Notes: generated from the letters alone by a model not told the origin. Numbered from the stretch's first letter, positions 35,088 to 44,754 are shown. The stretch: DNA of 64,000 nt from Spongiibacter pelagi (GCF_014705705.1 NZ_JACXLD010000003.1:186001-250000); one strand, 5' to 3'. Numbers and translations are program-made.

Positions 35088-35127
35088 TTGATTTTTTGCG
35101 AGTAATTTTTGATTATTTACGAGTTAT
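35088..35127. promoter_or_regulatory. Direct repeat operator between cupin operon and AraC gene
   Basis: Two 19-base copies, TTGATTTTTTGCGAGTAAT (35088-35106) and TTGATTATTTACGAGTTAT (35109-35127), identical at 16 of 19 positions and spaced exactly 21 bases (two helical turns). Tandem half-sites on one face of the helix are the usual binding arrangement for AraC-family dimers. The site is 24 bases before the AraC start codon and about 75 bases from the cupin start. Confidence 0.75.
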
Positions 35128-35150
35128 ATTGCCATTTTAATGGGTGAAGA

Positions 35151-36152
35151 GTGGATTATTTGGTTCGCAGCGGTGCATTACTGGGCTACCCGGAGCTGGT
35201 TGCTTCTCTGGGTGAAAGCCCTGCGGAATTGATTGCTGAGCAGGGTTTACCGCCGGCGATTTTTCAAAATAGTGAACTCTATCTTTCCTATCTCAACTTA
35301 GCGCGCTTGCTTAATTCTTCTGCGCGGCGCTGCGCTCGCGATGATTTTGGTGCCCTGCTTGGGGCTTATCAGGGCTTGGAAGTGACCGGTGCATTGGCCT
35401 CTATGCTGTGCCTGCAATCGACGATGGCGCGAGCCTTGGAAATGATTCAACGGCATGTGGATTTTCATGCGCGGGGTGTGTTGATTACCGCAGAAAAAGA
35501 AAACGCGGAACTGGTCTTAAGCATGAATTTTGCCTTTGTTAGGCAAGTGGATTGCGATCAATTGGCCCAGCTCAGTTTAGGGTTATTACACCGTATTTTG
35601 ACTCAACTCTATGGCGATGTGTTGGCGCCACTGCGGGTAGAACTTCGGCAGGCCCGGCCCGCTTCAGAATCTGGCTGCATTCAATTATTTGGTCAGAATA
35701 TTCTTTATGAGCAGGCCTATGACCGGCTGCGATATCCCGCTAATTTATTGCTCAAGCCGGTGAAGGTGCAATTGGAATTGCGCGAGCGCTTAAGTCGAAT
35801 TTGGCGTCTTGATCGCGGCGAGGCATTGGGCTTGAGTCTTTCTCAACAGGTCGAGCGGGCGGTGGTGGCCCTGTTGCCAACCGGCGACTGCAATCTGAAT
35901 AATGTCGCGCATATCGTTGATCTTCATCCCCGCGTTTTACAAGAACACCTAAAGGCCAGAGGGCAGAGTTTTAGCCAGATTTTAATGTCGGCGCGGGAAC
36001 AGCTCGCTCGCGAACATTTGTTGCGCAGTGATGTCAGTATGACCGAGTTGGCAATCCATCTTGGCTATAGCGAGGTGGCGGTGTTCAGTCGCAATTTCAA
36101 AAAATGGACTGGGTTTTCTCCATTGCAATGGCGAAAGCGTCATCAATCGTAA
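35151..36152 (+). CDS. AraC family transcriptional regulator of the cupin operon
   Basis: 333 residues. N-terminal arabinose-binding-type domain ('LLGYPELVASLGESPAELI'), C-terminal HTH pair ('NNVAHIVDLHPRVLQEHL', 'MTELAIHLGYSEVAVFSRNF') ending 'GFSPLQWRKRHQ'. GTG start at 35151, preceded by 'GGGTGAAGA'. Third member of this regulator type in the window. It is divergent from the cupin operon and probably binds the direct repeat at 35088-35127 to activate it and regulate itself. Confidence 0.88.
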   Translation: MDYLVRSGALLGYPELVASLGESPAELIAEQGLPPAIFQNSELYLSYLNLARLLNSSARRCARDDFGALLGAYQGLEVTGALASMLCLQSTMARALEMIQRHVDFHARGVLITAEKENAELVLSMNFAFVRQVDCDQLAQLSLGLLHRILTQLYGDVLAPLRVELRQARPASESGCIQLFGQNILYEQAYDRLRYPANLLLKPVKVQLELRERLSRIWRLDRGEALGLSLSQQVERAVVALLPTGDCNLNNVAHIVDLHPRVLQEHLKARGQSFSQILMSAREQLAREHLLRSDVSMTELAIHLGYSEVAVFSRNFKKWTGFSPLQWRKRHQS

Positions 36153-36298
36153 AGGCAGTTTACATAACTGTGAAACAGCAAGTTTTATAACGCCTCATTT
36201 GACCTAATTTCCCAAAATGCTGTCCAGCTGCCACAAGGCAATGACACAAAATCGAGATTAGGATACCCAGACTAAAAAAACGATTCAGGGTGTGTTCT

Positions 36299-37666
36299 AT
36301 GGGTGATAGGAAGTTATCTATTTTGGATACCAGTTTTTTACAACTGGAATCTGCGCAAACGCCAATGCATGTTGCCGGCTTGTTGATCTTTGATCTTCCA
36401 GAAGGTGCAGGTAAGGAATTTGTTTCTGAGTTAGTTGCACGGTTTCGTGGCTGCAAGGTGTTTCGTCCGCCGTGGAATTACTGCTTACAACGTCCGGGCC
36501 GTTTACAATTCAAGCCGGTATTGAAAGAAAATTTTGATATCGACATGGAATACCATGTGCGCCATTTGGCCTTGCCCTTTCCCGGTGGTGAGCGCGAATT
36601 GGGGCAATTGATTTCGCGTATTCACAGCCAGCGTTTGGACTTCCGTAGACCCCTGTGGGAACTGCATGTGATTGAAGGGTTGGAAAACAATCGTTTTGCG
36701 GTTTACATCAAAATTCATCACTGCCTTGCTGATGGGGTGTCTGCCACCAAGCTGCTTTTTGAAGGTCTTTCAGCCAGTGCCAATGATCCCGCGCAAATGC
36801 CATTTTGGGCGGCGGCGAAGAAAGAACGCAGTAAAAAGCCAGTATTAAAAGAGCGCAGCAAACTAACGCTGCCGAAAATCCCGAATCTGGACGGCGCCAT
36901 AGATATCGCTAAAGAAGCGGGACGCACCTGGTTTAGCAGTGGCGATGAATTAGTATCTCTGCGCTCGGCGCCAATGACCATGCTTAATCAGCGCATTCAC
37001 GGTCAGCGCCGCTTTGCCACTTTCGCGGTGGAAATGGCGCGTATTAAAAATTTGGCCAAGGCTGCCGAATGTTCCTTAAATGATATTGTGCTGGCGCTAT
37101 GTGGCACGGTGCTGCGGGAATATCTAGAAACCCATGATGCCCTTCCACGTGAAAGCCTGACTACCAATATTCCGGTGTCATTACACAAGCCGGGAACCCG
37201 CGAAATCAAAAATGATATCGCGCTGATTCTGGCAACACTGGGCACCAACATCGCCGATGATCAGTCGCGCTTAGAAGCCATTATGGATTCCACCAACGAC
37301 GCCAAAGAACGCCTGCGCGCACTGCCCGATGGTGCGCAGGGTGTGTTTGGTTCGTTGGCCCTTGTTCCGTATACCGCTACGGTATTGTTTGGGCTTGCGG
37401 GCCGTATTCGCCCCACCTTTAACATTGTGGTGTCGAATGTGCCCGGCCCAAATGAAACGCGATACCTATTCGGCGCTCCGCTGCGTCACCTCTATCCAGT
37501 GAGTATTCCCACTCACGGCTCGGCTATTAACTTCACCTGCTTTAGTTATGACGGCGTGCTGAATTTTGGCCTTACCGCTTGTCGCGATACCGTGCCGCAT
37601 ATGCAGCAAATGGCAGTTGGATTGGGTGATGCTTTAGAAAGGTACGAAGCGATTTATTTGAAATAA
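36299..37666 (+). CDS. Wax ester synthase/diacylglycerol acyltransferase (WS/DGAT)
   Basis: 455 residues from ATG 36299 (an in-frame GTG lies three codons before; 'AGGG' at 36287-36290 fits the ATG). The catalytic 'HHCLADG' (about 140-146, HHxxxDG) is complete; 'LNDIVLALCGTVL' and 'IVVSNVPGP' are other family blocks. It joins acyl-CoA to a fatty alcohol or diacylglycerol, giving storage wax ester or triacylglycerol, and usually sits at the inner membrane/lipid droplet. It stands alone between the AraC gene and a terminator. Wax esters are common in marine oil-degrading gammaproteobacteria. Confidence 0.93.
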   Translation: MGDRKLSILDTSFLQLESAQTPMHVAGLLIFDLPEGAGKEFVSELVARFRGCKVFRPPWNYCLQRPGRLQFKPVLKENFDIDMEYHVRHLALPFPGGERELGQLISRIHSQRLDFRRPLWELHVIEGLENNRFAVYIKIHHCLADGVSATKLLFEGLSASANDPAQMPFWAAAKKERSKKPVLKERSKLTLPKIPNLDGAIDIAKEAGRTWFSSGDELVSLRSAPMTMLNQRIHGQRRFATFAVEMARIKNLAKAAECSLNDIVLALCGTVLREYLETHDALPRESLTTNIPVSLHKPGTREIKNDIALILATLGTNIADDQSRLEAIMDSTNDAKERLRALPDGAQGVFGSLALVPYTATVLFGLAGRIRPTFNIVVSNVPGPNETRYLFGAPLRHLYPVSIPTHGSAINFTCFSYDGVLNFGLTACRDTVPHMQQMAVGLGDALERYEAIYLK

Positions 37667-37696
37667 TGGCATTGTGAGTTTGAAGCTAGCCAATTA

Positions 37697-37723
37697 AAAA
37701 AACCGCTGTGAAGCGGTTTTTTT
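37697..37723. terminator. Bidirectional Rho-independent terminator
   Basis: AACCGCT (37701-37707), GTGA loop, AGCGGTT (37712-37718), with an A-run before and a T-run after. It separates the convergent WS/DGAT gene and nrdB. Confidence 0.9.
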
Positions 37724-37758
37724 ATGGGTGGGAATAAGTTTTGGCAGATGAGTTGACC

Positions 37759-39060
37759 TTACCAGCTCAGTGCACCGCCCGTTTGATATTCGATAACACG
37801 GGTTTCGAAGAAGTTTTTCTCCTTGCGCAAATCCATGATTTCGCTCATCCACGGGAAGGGGTTTTGCGCGCCGGGGAATTGCTCTTTAAGGCCGAGCTGG
37901 TTCAGGCGGCGGTTGGCGATGAATTGCAGGTACTCTTCCATCATGGCGGCGTTCATGCCGAGTACGCCACGGGGCATTGAGTCTTTGGCGTATTCGATTT
38001 CGATCTGGGTGCCTTCTACGATCATTTGCGCCACTTCTTGCTGGAATTGTTCGCCCCACAGTTGTGGGTTTTCCAGTTTGATTTGGTTGATCATGTCGAT
38101 GCCGAAGTTCAGGTGCATGGACTCGTCGCGCAGGATGTATTGGAACTGCTCGGCAACACCGGTCATTTTGTTGCGGCGGCCCATAGACAGGATTTGGGTG
38201 AAGCCACAGTAGAAGAAGATGCCTTCGGTCACGGCGTAGAAGCCAATCAGGTTACGCAGCAGTTCCTGGTCAGTTTCTGGGGTGCCGGTTTTGAAGTTCG
38301 GGTCGCCCAGTGCGCGGGTGTGCTTGAGGCTCCATGCGGCTTTTTTGGCGATGGAGGGCAGCTCGCGGTACATATTGAAGACTTCGCCTTCGTCCATGCC
38401 CAATGATTCTACGCAGTATTGGTAGGCGTGGGTGTGGATGGCTTCTTCAAAGGCTTGGCGCAGCAGGTACTGGCGGCACTCTGGGTTGGTGATGTGGCGA
38501 TACACGGCCAGCACCAGATTGTTGGCGACCAGTGAGTCGGCGGTGGAGAAGTAGCCCAGCGAGCGCATTACGATGCGGCGTTCGTCATCGGTCAGGCCTT
38601 CTGGGTTTTTCCACAGACCGATATCGGCGGTCATGTTTACTTCTTGTGGCATCCAGTGGTTGGCGCAGCCGTCCAGGTATTTTTGCCACGCCCAGTCGTA
38701 TTTGAAGGGAACCAGTTGGTTGAGGTCGAGGTGGCAGTTGATGATGCGCTTGTCTTCCACACGCAGGCGCGCGGCGCCCATGTCGAGTTCTTCAAGACCG
38801 GCGGCAACGTCAAGATTCTCTACCGCAGCGGCGGCTTTCTCAACGATAGACGCGCTGTTGTCTACGCTAGCAGCGGGTGGTGTTTGGCTGGCTACGGCAG
38901 GTTTGGCCGCAGGCTTTTCTACCGCTTCTTGCGCAACGGGTTTGTGTTTTGCGGCTTCGGCCAGAGATGCCTTGGCTTCAGCAGGTTTAGCGACCGCAGA
39001 TTGGTTGGGTTTGATTGGCGCAATTGGATCTTCGCTTTCAAAGTCGTCCCAGCTCAGCAT
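37759..39060 (-). CDS. nrdB: Class Ia ribonucleotide reductase beta subunit
   Basis: 433 residues. The subunit holds a di-iron centre and tyrosyl radical. Metal ligands and radical site by comparison with E. coli: Asp175 (D84), Glu206 (E115), His209 (H118), radical Tyr213 (Y122) in '[12 protein letters not shown]', and '[10 protein letters not shown]' (E238, H241). About 95 residues of low-complexity Ala/Pro/Lys-rich sequence precede the conserved core at '[20 protein letters not shown]'; pseudomonad NrdB proteins have a similar extension. The C-terminus ends 'TGGALSW'. It follows nrdA by 81 bases. Confidence 0.96.
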   Translation of the reverse strand: MLSWDDFESEDPIAPIKPNQSAVAKPAEAKASLAEAAKHKPVAQEAVEKPAAKPAVASQTPPAASVDNSASIVEKAAAAVENLDVAAGLEELDMGAARLRVEDKRIINCHLDLNQLVPFKYDWAWQKYLDGCANHWMPQEVNMTADIGLWKNPEGLTDDERRIVMRSLGYFSTADSLVANNLVLAVYRHITNPECRQYLLRQAFEEAIHTHAYQYCVESLGMDEGEVFNMYRELPSIAKKAAWSLKHTRALGDPNFKTGTPETDQELLRNLIGFYAVTEGIFFYCGFTQILSMGRRNKMTGVAEQFQYILRDESMHLNFGIDMINQIKLENPQLWGEQFQQEVAQMIVEGTQIEIEYAKDSMPRGVLGMNAAMMEEYLQFIANRRLNQLGLKEQFPGAQNPFPWMSEIMDLRKEKNFFETRVIEYQTGGALSW

Positions 39061-39141
39061 TGTGTATTCACCTCTTTGTGTGATCGTTTCCGGCGTTGTT
39101 TAAGTCGGGGCGCTTAGCGCCCCGGTTCGCGATGGTGTTGG

Positions 39142-42009
39142 TTATTGGCAGGCTTCGCAGTCTGGATCGTCCAGTGAGCAAGCCTTGGGTACCGGTGCTG
39201 CCTCAACGGGAGCGGCAACCGGGGCGGAGGCAACCTTGTTCATTGAGCCGCGATCCACCGTAGATTTCTCGGTGCTGCTGGCGGCCAAGGCGCGCAAGTA
39301 GTAAGTGGTTTTCAGGCCGCGCAGCCATGCCATGCGGTAGGTGATATCCAATTTCTTACCGGATGCACCAGCAATGTAGAGGTTTAGCGACTGGGCTTGG
39401 TCGATCCATTTTTGACGGCGGCTTGCGGCGTCTACCAGCCAGCGTGGCTCCACTTCGAAGGCGGTGGAGTACAGCGCTTTGAGGTCGTCTGGAATGCGAT
39501 CAATTTTCTGAACGCTACCCTCGTAGTATTTGAGGTCGTTAACCATAACCGCATCCCACAGGCCGCGCTCTTTCAGGTCGCGAACGAGGTAGGGGTTCAC
39601 AACGGTGAACTCACCAGACAGGTTAGATTTTACGTACAGGTTCTGGTAAGTCGGTTCAATGGATTGCGACACACCGGTGATGTTAGCAATGGTGGCGGTA
39701 GGTGCAATAGCCATGACATTGGAGTTGCGCATGCCTTGGGCTTTAACGGTGTCGCGCAGGCTGTTCCAGTCGAGGGTCATGCTCACGTCTACATCGATAA
39801 AGTCGGCGCCGCGCTGTTCTTGCAGGATTTGTACAGAGTCGATGGGCAGAATGCCTTGGCTCCATAGTGAACCTTCGTAGCTCTGGTAACGGCCACGTTC
39901 TACCGCCAGATCGCTAGACGATTTAATAGCAAAGTAGCTGATTGCTTCCATTGAGGTGTCGGCAAACTGTACGGCTTCGTCTGAAGAGTAAGGGATGTGC
40001 AGTTTGTACAGCGCATCTTGGAAGCCCATCAAGCCCAAACCAACAGGGCGGTGTTTGAAGTTGGAGTTTTCCGCCTGCGGTACGCTGTAGTAGTTAATGT
40101 CGATAACGTTGTCGAGCATGCGCACAGCGGTTTTAACGGTTTTTTCCAGCTTGGCAATATCCAGCGCACCATCAACAATGTGTTGGGCGAGGTTTACCGA
40201 GCCGAGGTTACAAACCGCAATTTCATCTTTGTTGGTGTTCAGCGTGATTTCAGTACACAGGTTGGAGCTGTGCACTACACCAACATGCTGCTGCGGGCTG
40301 CGCAGGTTACAAGGATCTTTAAAGGTGATCCAAGGGTGGCCTGTTTCAAACAGCATAGACAGCACTTTGCGCCATAGGTCAGCGGCTTTTACGCGCTTGA
40401 ACAGCTTCATTTCACCGCTGCGGGTCATGGCTTCGTACTGTTCGAAACGCTCTTCAAAGGCTTTGCCGTACAGGTCGTGCAGATCGGGCACGTCGTTTGG
40501 CGAGAACAGGGTCCATTCGCCGTCTTGGAAAACCCGCTTCATAAACAGGTCGGGAATCCAGTTGGCGGTGTTCATGTCGTGGGTACGACGACGGTCGTCA
40601 CCGGTGTTTTTACGCAGCTCGAGGAATTCTTCAATGTCGAGGTGCCACGTTTCCAGATACGCACACACAGCGCCTTTACGCTTGCCACCTTGGTTAACTG
40701 CTACGGCGGTGTCGTTCACCACTTTCAAGAACGGAACCACACCTTGCGATTTGCCGTTGGTGCCTTTGATGTAAGCGCCCAGTGCGCGTACTGGGGTCCA
40801 GTCATTGCCCAGACCTCCGGCAAATTTAGACAGCATGGCGTTGTCTTGAATCGCGCCGTAAATGCCGTGCAGGTCGTCTGGAACGGTGGTCAGGTAGCAG
40901 CTTGAAAGCTGTGGACGCAGGGTGCCAGCGTTGAACAGGGTTGGGGTCGAGCTCATATAGTCGAAGGAGCTCAGCAGGTTATAGAACTCAATCGCGCGGG
41001 CGTTTTTGTCGGCTTCACGTCCGGCCAAGCCCATAGCAACGCGCATAAAGAAAACTTGTGGCAATTCAATACGCACATCGTTGCTGTGAATAAAGTAGCG
41101 GTCGTACAGGGTTTGCAGACCGAGGTAATGGAACTGATGGTCGCGCTCTGGTTTGAGGGCGGCGCCGAGTTCGGCCAGATTATAGTCGCGCAATTCTGGA
41201 GACAGCAGTTCCAGCTCGATGCCTTTTTCAATATAGGCAGCCAGTGCTTTGGGGTAGTACACGGTCATATCGTGCTGGGTGGCGTTGTCGGCCACACCCA
41301 GGAAGTTCAGAGCTTCGGCGCGCAGTTTGTCCAGCAGCAAACGGGCAGTTACCAAGCTGTAGTTGTGCTCTTTTTCCACCATGGCGCGGGCGGTGATAAC
41401 CAGTGAGGTGTTGACCTCTTTCTCTGATACACCGTCGTACAGGTTTTTCAGCGCTTCCGCTAGAACGTGCTCGTAAGAGACTTCAGGCAGGCCGTCGCAG
41501 GCTTCTTTAATAATAAATTCCAAGCGTCCCAGATCCAGCGGGATTAAAGTGCCATCGGCTTGTTTTACACGAATGCTGGGGTGGGCTTTGTCGGGCTCGG
41601 GTACTTGGCGGGCGCGCTCTTCGGCACGGGCCGCGCGATAGAGAACGTAAGCACGGGCAATTTTGTGTTCACCGCTGCGCATCAGGGCCAGCTCGACCTG
41701 ATCTTGAATTTCTTCAATGTGCATGGTGCCGCCAGAGGGCATACGGCGCTTGAAAATGGCGCTCACTTGTTCGGTCAGTTGCTTAACCGTTTCGTGAATA
41801 CGGGTAGAGGCCGCTGCATTGCCGCCTTCTACCGCCAAAAAGGCTTTGGTGATGGCAACGCTGATTTTGTCGTCGGTGTAGGGCACTACGGAGCCGTTGC
41901 GTTTGATGACACGCAGTTGCCCTGGGGCGGTGCTGCTGAGGTCGTCGGTTTGCGGAACGGCGGGGGGGACGGTATTACTTGAACTGGCGCTGTCTTGATA
42001 AGTTTGCAT
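39142..42009 (-). CDS. nrdA: Class Ia ribonucleotide reductase alpha subunit
   Basis: 955 residues, reduces ribonucleoside diphosphates to deoxy forms. Two N-terminal ATP-cone allosteric domains are visible ('LRVIKRNGSVVPYTDDKIS' near 32 and 'IRVKQADGTLIPLDLGRLE' near 145), as in Pseudomonas, against one in E. coli. Catalytic elements: 'LSSCYLTTVPD', 'SNLCTEITLN' (Cys and Glu) and 'VCNLGSVNL'; radical-transfer tyrosines in 'YYLRALAAS'; C-terminal redox pair 'DDPDCEACQ'. Transcribed with nrdB. Probable NrdR and DnaA boxes upstream (42214-42391) indicate repression by NrdR and coupling to replication. Confidence 0.97.
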   Translation of the reverse strand: MQTYQDSASSSNTVPPAVPQTDDLSSTAPGQLRVIKRNGSVVPYTDDKISVAITKAFLAVEGGNAAASTRIHETVKQLTEQVSAIFKRRMPSGGTMHIEEIQDQVELALMRSGEHKIARAYVLYRAARAEERARQVPEPDKAHPSIRVKQADGTLIPLDLGRLEFIIKEACDGLPEVSYEHVLAEALKNLYDGVSEKEVNTSLVITARAMVEKEHNYSLVTARLLLDKLRAEALNFLGVADNATQHDMTVYYPKALAAYIEKGIELELLSPELRDYNLAELGAALKPERDHQFHYLGLQTLYDRYFIHSNDVRIELPQVFFMRVAMGLAGREADKNARAIEFYNLLSSFDYMSSTPTLFNAGTLRPQLSSCYLTTVPDDLHGIYGAIQDNAMLSKFAGGLGNDWTPVRALGAYIKGTNGKSQGVVPFLKVVNDTAVAVNQGGKRKGAVCAYLETWHLDIEEFLELRKNTGDDRRRTHDMNTANWIPDLFMKRVFQDGEWTLFSPNDVPDLHDLYGKAFEERFEQYEAMTRSGEMKLFKRVKAADLWRKVLSMLFETGHPWITFKDPCNLRSPQQHVGVVHSSNLCTEITLNTNKDEIAVCNLGSVNLAQHIVDGALDIAKLEKTVKTAVRMLDNVIDINYYSVPQAENSNFKHRPVGLGLMGFQDALYKLHIPYSSDEAVQFADTSMEAISYFAIKSSSDLAVERGRYQSYEGSLWSQGILPIDSVQILQEQRGADFIDVDVSMTLDWNSLRDTVKAQGMRNSNVMAIAPTATIANITGVSQSIEPTYQNLYVKSNLSGEFTVVNPYLVRDLKERGLWDAVMVNDLKYYEGSVQKIDRIPDDLKALYSTAFEVEPRWLVDAASRRQKWIDQAQSLNLYIAGASGKKLDITYRMAWLRGLKTTYYLRALAASSTEKSTVDRGSMNKVASAPVAAPVEAAPVPKACSLDDPDCEACQ

Positions 42010-42213
42010 GGTAGACCCTTGCTCTGCTGGCTTTGTTGTTTGTTTTCAACCGACTGCTTAATGCGCAGTACTTATTGTTGTGATTAATACTGTGGAAGCA
42101 TGGCGTTTTAGGCGACCAAACGGCGTCAGTTTGAAGACTTTTTGGCCCTTTTGGGCGCTTGTGTCTCTCTTGTATCGCGCTGGTTTCGGTCTAGTGTTTC
42201 TGTTTGGGTTAAA

Positions 42214-42292
42214 ACGCTATATATGGGGTTTCGAAAAACTTGGATACAAGATAATGCGGTTTATCCTGGGGTGCAAGCACTAAATATTGTGG
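42214..42292 (-). promoter_or_regulatory. NrdR box candidates upstream of nrdA
   Basis: ACGCTATATATGGGGT (42214-42229) and GCACTAAATATTGTGG (42277-42292) both fit the NrdR consensus aCaCwAtATaTwGtgT well. Their starts are 63 bases apart (six helical turns). A much weaker match at about 42246-42261 lies exactly half way, giving 31-32-base spacings, the usual distance between NrdR boxes. NrdR binds with dATP/ATP and represses nrd genes. Confidence 0.6.
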
Positions 42293-42298
42293 GTGTCT

Positions 42299-42391
42299 TG
42301 TGGGCAACTTGTGGGTAAATTGCGCGGTGATAAGGGGCGAAGCCGCGCAGGCCGCGCCGTTTCTGAACTTGGGGAAAAAGGGTGTGGATAA
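42299..42391. promoter_or_regulatory. DnaA box cluster upstream of nrdA
   Basis: TGTGGATAA at 42383-42391 is the exact complement of the DnaA consensus TTATCCACA. TGTGGGTAA (42310-42318) has one mismatch and TGTGGGCAA (42299-42307) has two; these two are 11 bases apart in the same orientation. E. coli nrdAB is controlled through DnaA boxes, so the same is likely here. The rest of the 521-base gap between nrdA and argF (42010-42530) shows no coding potential that I can support; an AT-rich stretch follows at 42418-42441. Confidence 0.6.
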
Positions 42392-42530
42392 GTCTGTGTT
42401 CTGTTGTTCTAGAACGAGTTTTTATAAGAAAAATTTTTTTTAGCAGGAACTGAATTTGGGGAGAAATAAGGGGTAGATATTCGCTCTTTGATTGGGCAAA
42501 AGAGCGAGGTTAATCCACCAAGAATTCTGA

Positions 42531-43436
42531 TTAGTGCGTTAACAAAAACTCAATCAATGCCTTTTGCGCATGTAAGCGGTTTTCGGCTTCATCCCAAATG
42601 ACGCTCTTGGGGTCGTCCATTAGGTCGGCGCTGATTTCCTCGCCGCGTTTGGCGGGCAGGCAGTGCATATATAAGGCATCAGGGTTGGCGCAGTCGAGCA
42701 GGGCGCGATTGATTTGATAACCGGCCAAGGCACGACGGCGCTCGGCTTTTTCATCTTCCTGTCCCATCGACGCCCACACATCCGTGACCAGCAGGTCAGA
42801 GCCCTTGGCGGCCGCGGCTGGGTCGCGCAATACTTCAACGCGGTCCCCGGCTTGCTCAAGCAGGTCGGCGCGGGGTTCGTGACCTTCCGGGCAGGCAATT
42901 TTGAGGGTGAAGTCAAATTGGCAGGCGGCATTGATATAGGACTGGCACATATTGTTGCCGTCGCCAATCCAGGCCACTTGTTTGCCCTTGATGCTGCCCC
43001 GGTGTTCGATAAAGGTTTGGATATCGGCCAGTAATTGGCAGGGGTGGAAATCATCGGTCAGAGCATTAATAACGGGAACCGAAGAATTAGCGGCAAAGCG
43101 TTCAATAATGCTGTGCTCAAAGGTGCGAATCATTACGATGTCGCACATGGACGAGATTACGCGGGCGCTGTCTTCTACTGGCTCGCCGCGACCCAGCTGG
43201 GTGTCACGGGGCGAAAGAAACATGGCGTGGCCGCCGAAGTGGGCCATGCCGGCCTCAAAGGAAATACGTGTGCGGGTCGATGCCTTCTCGAACACCATGC
43301 CGAGAACATAGTTAGGGAATTGTGGCTCCGGTTGGCGGGCCTTGTGCAGCGCTTTGAGTTCAATCGCGCGCTGCATGAGTTGATCCAGTTCTTCGGGGCT
43401 TAAATCATTCAGGGTTAAAAAGTGTCTTACAGCCAT
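42531..43436 (-). CDS. argF: Ornithine carbamoyltransferase
   Basis: 301 residues. Makes citrulline from ornithine and carbamoyl phosphate in arginine synthesis. Carbamoyl-phosphate loop '[11 protein letters not shown]', '[14 protein letters not shown]', and ornithine-binding '[13 protein letters not shown]'. Start ATG 43436 matches the family N-terminus '[16 protein letters not shown]'; the frame extends 18 codons upstream but that part overlaps argD. The two genes form an argD-argF transcription unit on the minus strand. The same gene stands near grxD in pseudomonads. Confidence 0.96.
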   Translation of the reverse strand: MAVRHFLTLNDLSPEELDQLMQRAIELKALHKARQPEPQFPNYVLGMVFEKASTRTRISFEAGMAHFGGHAMFLSPRDTQLGRGEPVEDSARVISSMCDIVMIRTFEHSIIERFAANSSVPVINALTDDFHPCQLLADIQTFIEHRGSIKGKQVAWIGDGNNMCQSYINAACQFDFTLKIACPEGHEPRADLLEQAGDRVEVLRDPAAAAKGSDLLVTDVWASMGQEDEKAERRRALAGYQINRALLDCANPDALYMHCLPAKRGEEISADLMDDPKSVIWDEAENRLHAQKALIEFLLTH

Positions 43437-43468
43437 GCTGGCAAATCCTGTACAAATAAAACGACGCC

Positions 43469-44653
43469 TTAACTGGCATCGGGGCACCACTGCTTAATGA
43501 GTGGGCAGAGGAGATCGAGCAATTGGTCGATCTCTTGTTGATTAATAATTAGCGGTGGCAGCAGGCGTACCACGCGCTCGGAAGTGACATTGATCAGCAA
43601 GCCCTGTTCAAGGGCTTTGCCGACCAGCGGGCCACAGGGTGATTTCAATTGAATGCCCACCATCAAACCCAAGCCGCGAACTTCGACAAACTGTTCGCAG
43701 TCGGCTAGCCGTTCCCGCAGACCTTGGCGCAGCAACTCGCCTTTCTGGGTAACGTCGGCCAAAAAGCTGTCTTGTGCGACCGTGTTCACCACGCTCAATG
43801 CGGCGGCACAGGCCAATGGGTTACCGCCAAACGTGGAGCCGTGATTGCCGGGTTTAAATAATTCTGCGGCGGCGCCGTGGGCCAAACAGGCACCAATAGG
43901 TAGGCCATTACCCAGGCCTTTAGCGGTAGTAACAACATCGGGCATAACGCCGCTGTGTTGGAAGGCAAAGTATTTGCCGGTTCTGCCATTGCCGGTTTGC
44001 ACTTCGTCTAGCATGAGCAGCCAATTATGGGCATCGCAGAGTTCACGCAGTGCGGCGAGGAAGCCTTCTGGCAGCATATTAATGCCACCTTCGCCTTGTA
44101 ATGGCTCTAGCAATACCGCAGCAACGCTGTCGTTGTTTTTGGCAATGCTTTCCAGAGCGGCGAGATCCCCATAGGGCGCGCGAGTAAAACCTTGCACCAA
44201 GGGTTCAAAGCCCGCTTGAATTTTGCGGTTGCCGGAGGCGGTCATGGTGGCTAGCGTCCGGCCGTGGAAGGCGCTTTCCATCACAATGATGTGTGGAATT
44301 TCAATGCCCCGGTTGTGGCCGTGCATCCGTGCCAGTTTAATGGCCGCTTCGTTGGCTTCGGCGCCGGAGTTGGAGAAAAACACATTGCTCATGCCGCTGG
44401 CGTCGCAGAGGGCGTCGGCCAGTTGAGTTTGGCGCTGCACATTGTAAAGGTTAGAGGTGTGCAGCAGCGCGCCGGCTTGTTGGCAGATGGCTTCGGTAAC
44501 CGCAGGGTGAGCATGGCCAAGGGCGTTTACGCCAATACCACTGATGGCATCTAGATAAGATTTTCCGGCCTCATCAAACAGTCGCACGCCCTCACCACGG
44601 ACGAAGCTAACGGGTAGCCGACCATAGGTGTTCATTACATGCGACTGAGTCAT
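43469..44653 (-). CDS. argD: Acetylornithine aminotransferase
   Basis: 394 residues, PLP-dependent class III aminotransferase converting N-acetylglutamate semialdehyde to N-acetylornithine. '[18 protein letters not shown]' (phosphate/PLP region), '[12 protein letters not shown]', '[15 protein letters not shown]' and '[14 protein letters not shown]' with the Schiff-base Lys. Start ATG 44653 with 'GGAGAG' seven bases before; a GTG at 44668 is inside that leader. Precedes argF by 32 bases. N-succinyl-ornithine activity is possible but the argF neighbour supports arginine synthesis. Confidence 0.94.
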   Translation of the reverse strand: MTQSHVMNTYGRLPVSFVRGEGVRLFDEAGKSYLDAISGIGVNALGHAHPAVTEAICQQAGALLHTSNLYNVQRQTQLADALCDASGMSNVFFSNSGAEANEAAIKLARMHGHNRGIEIPHIIVMESAFHGRTLATMTASGNRKIQAGFEPLVQGFTRAPYGDLAALESIAKNNDSVAAVLLEPLQGEGGINMLPEGFLAALRELCDAHNWLLMLDEVQTGNGRTGKYFAFQHSGVMPDVVTTAKGLGNGLPIGACLAHGAAAELFKPGNHGSTFGGNPLACAAALSVVNTVAQDSFLADVTQKGELLRQGLRERLADCEQFVEVRGLGLMVGIQLKSPCGPLVGKALEQGLLINVTSERVVRLLPPLIINQQEIDQLLDLLCPLIKQWCPDAS

Positions 44654-44726
44654 TAAATAGCTCTCCACGCGACAAGCGCGTTAATAAATTCTTCAAAGGA
44701 AGCAGGCTCGGAGTGAGCCGAAACGC

Positions 44727-44754
44727 AAAGAGGCAGCGACTGCTGCCCCTTTGT
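44727..44754. promoter_or_regulatory. Attenuator-like hairpin in the argD/grxD divergent gap
   Basis: AAAGAGGCAGC (44727-44737) pairs with GCTGCCCCTTT (44742-44752... ending near 44752) around GACT with a single mismatch, followed by TTGTT on the plus strand. Both flanking genes read away from this site, so a plain end-of-gene terminator is unexpected. It may sit in the 5' leader of grxD or argD. Confidence 0.4.

Noticed and set aside
37759-39060. The Ala/Pro-rich N-terminal extension of NrdB as a novel fusion domain
   Set aside because: It is low complexity, has no motif, and a similar extension occurs in pseudomonad NrdB as I recall it.
42299-42441. DnaA boxes next to an AT-rich stretch as a replication origin
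   Set aside because: No dnaA, dnaN, gyrB, parAB or rpmH nearby, and DnaA boxes before nrdAB are known from other bacteria.
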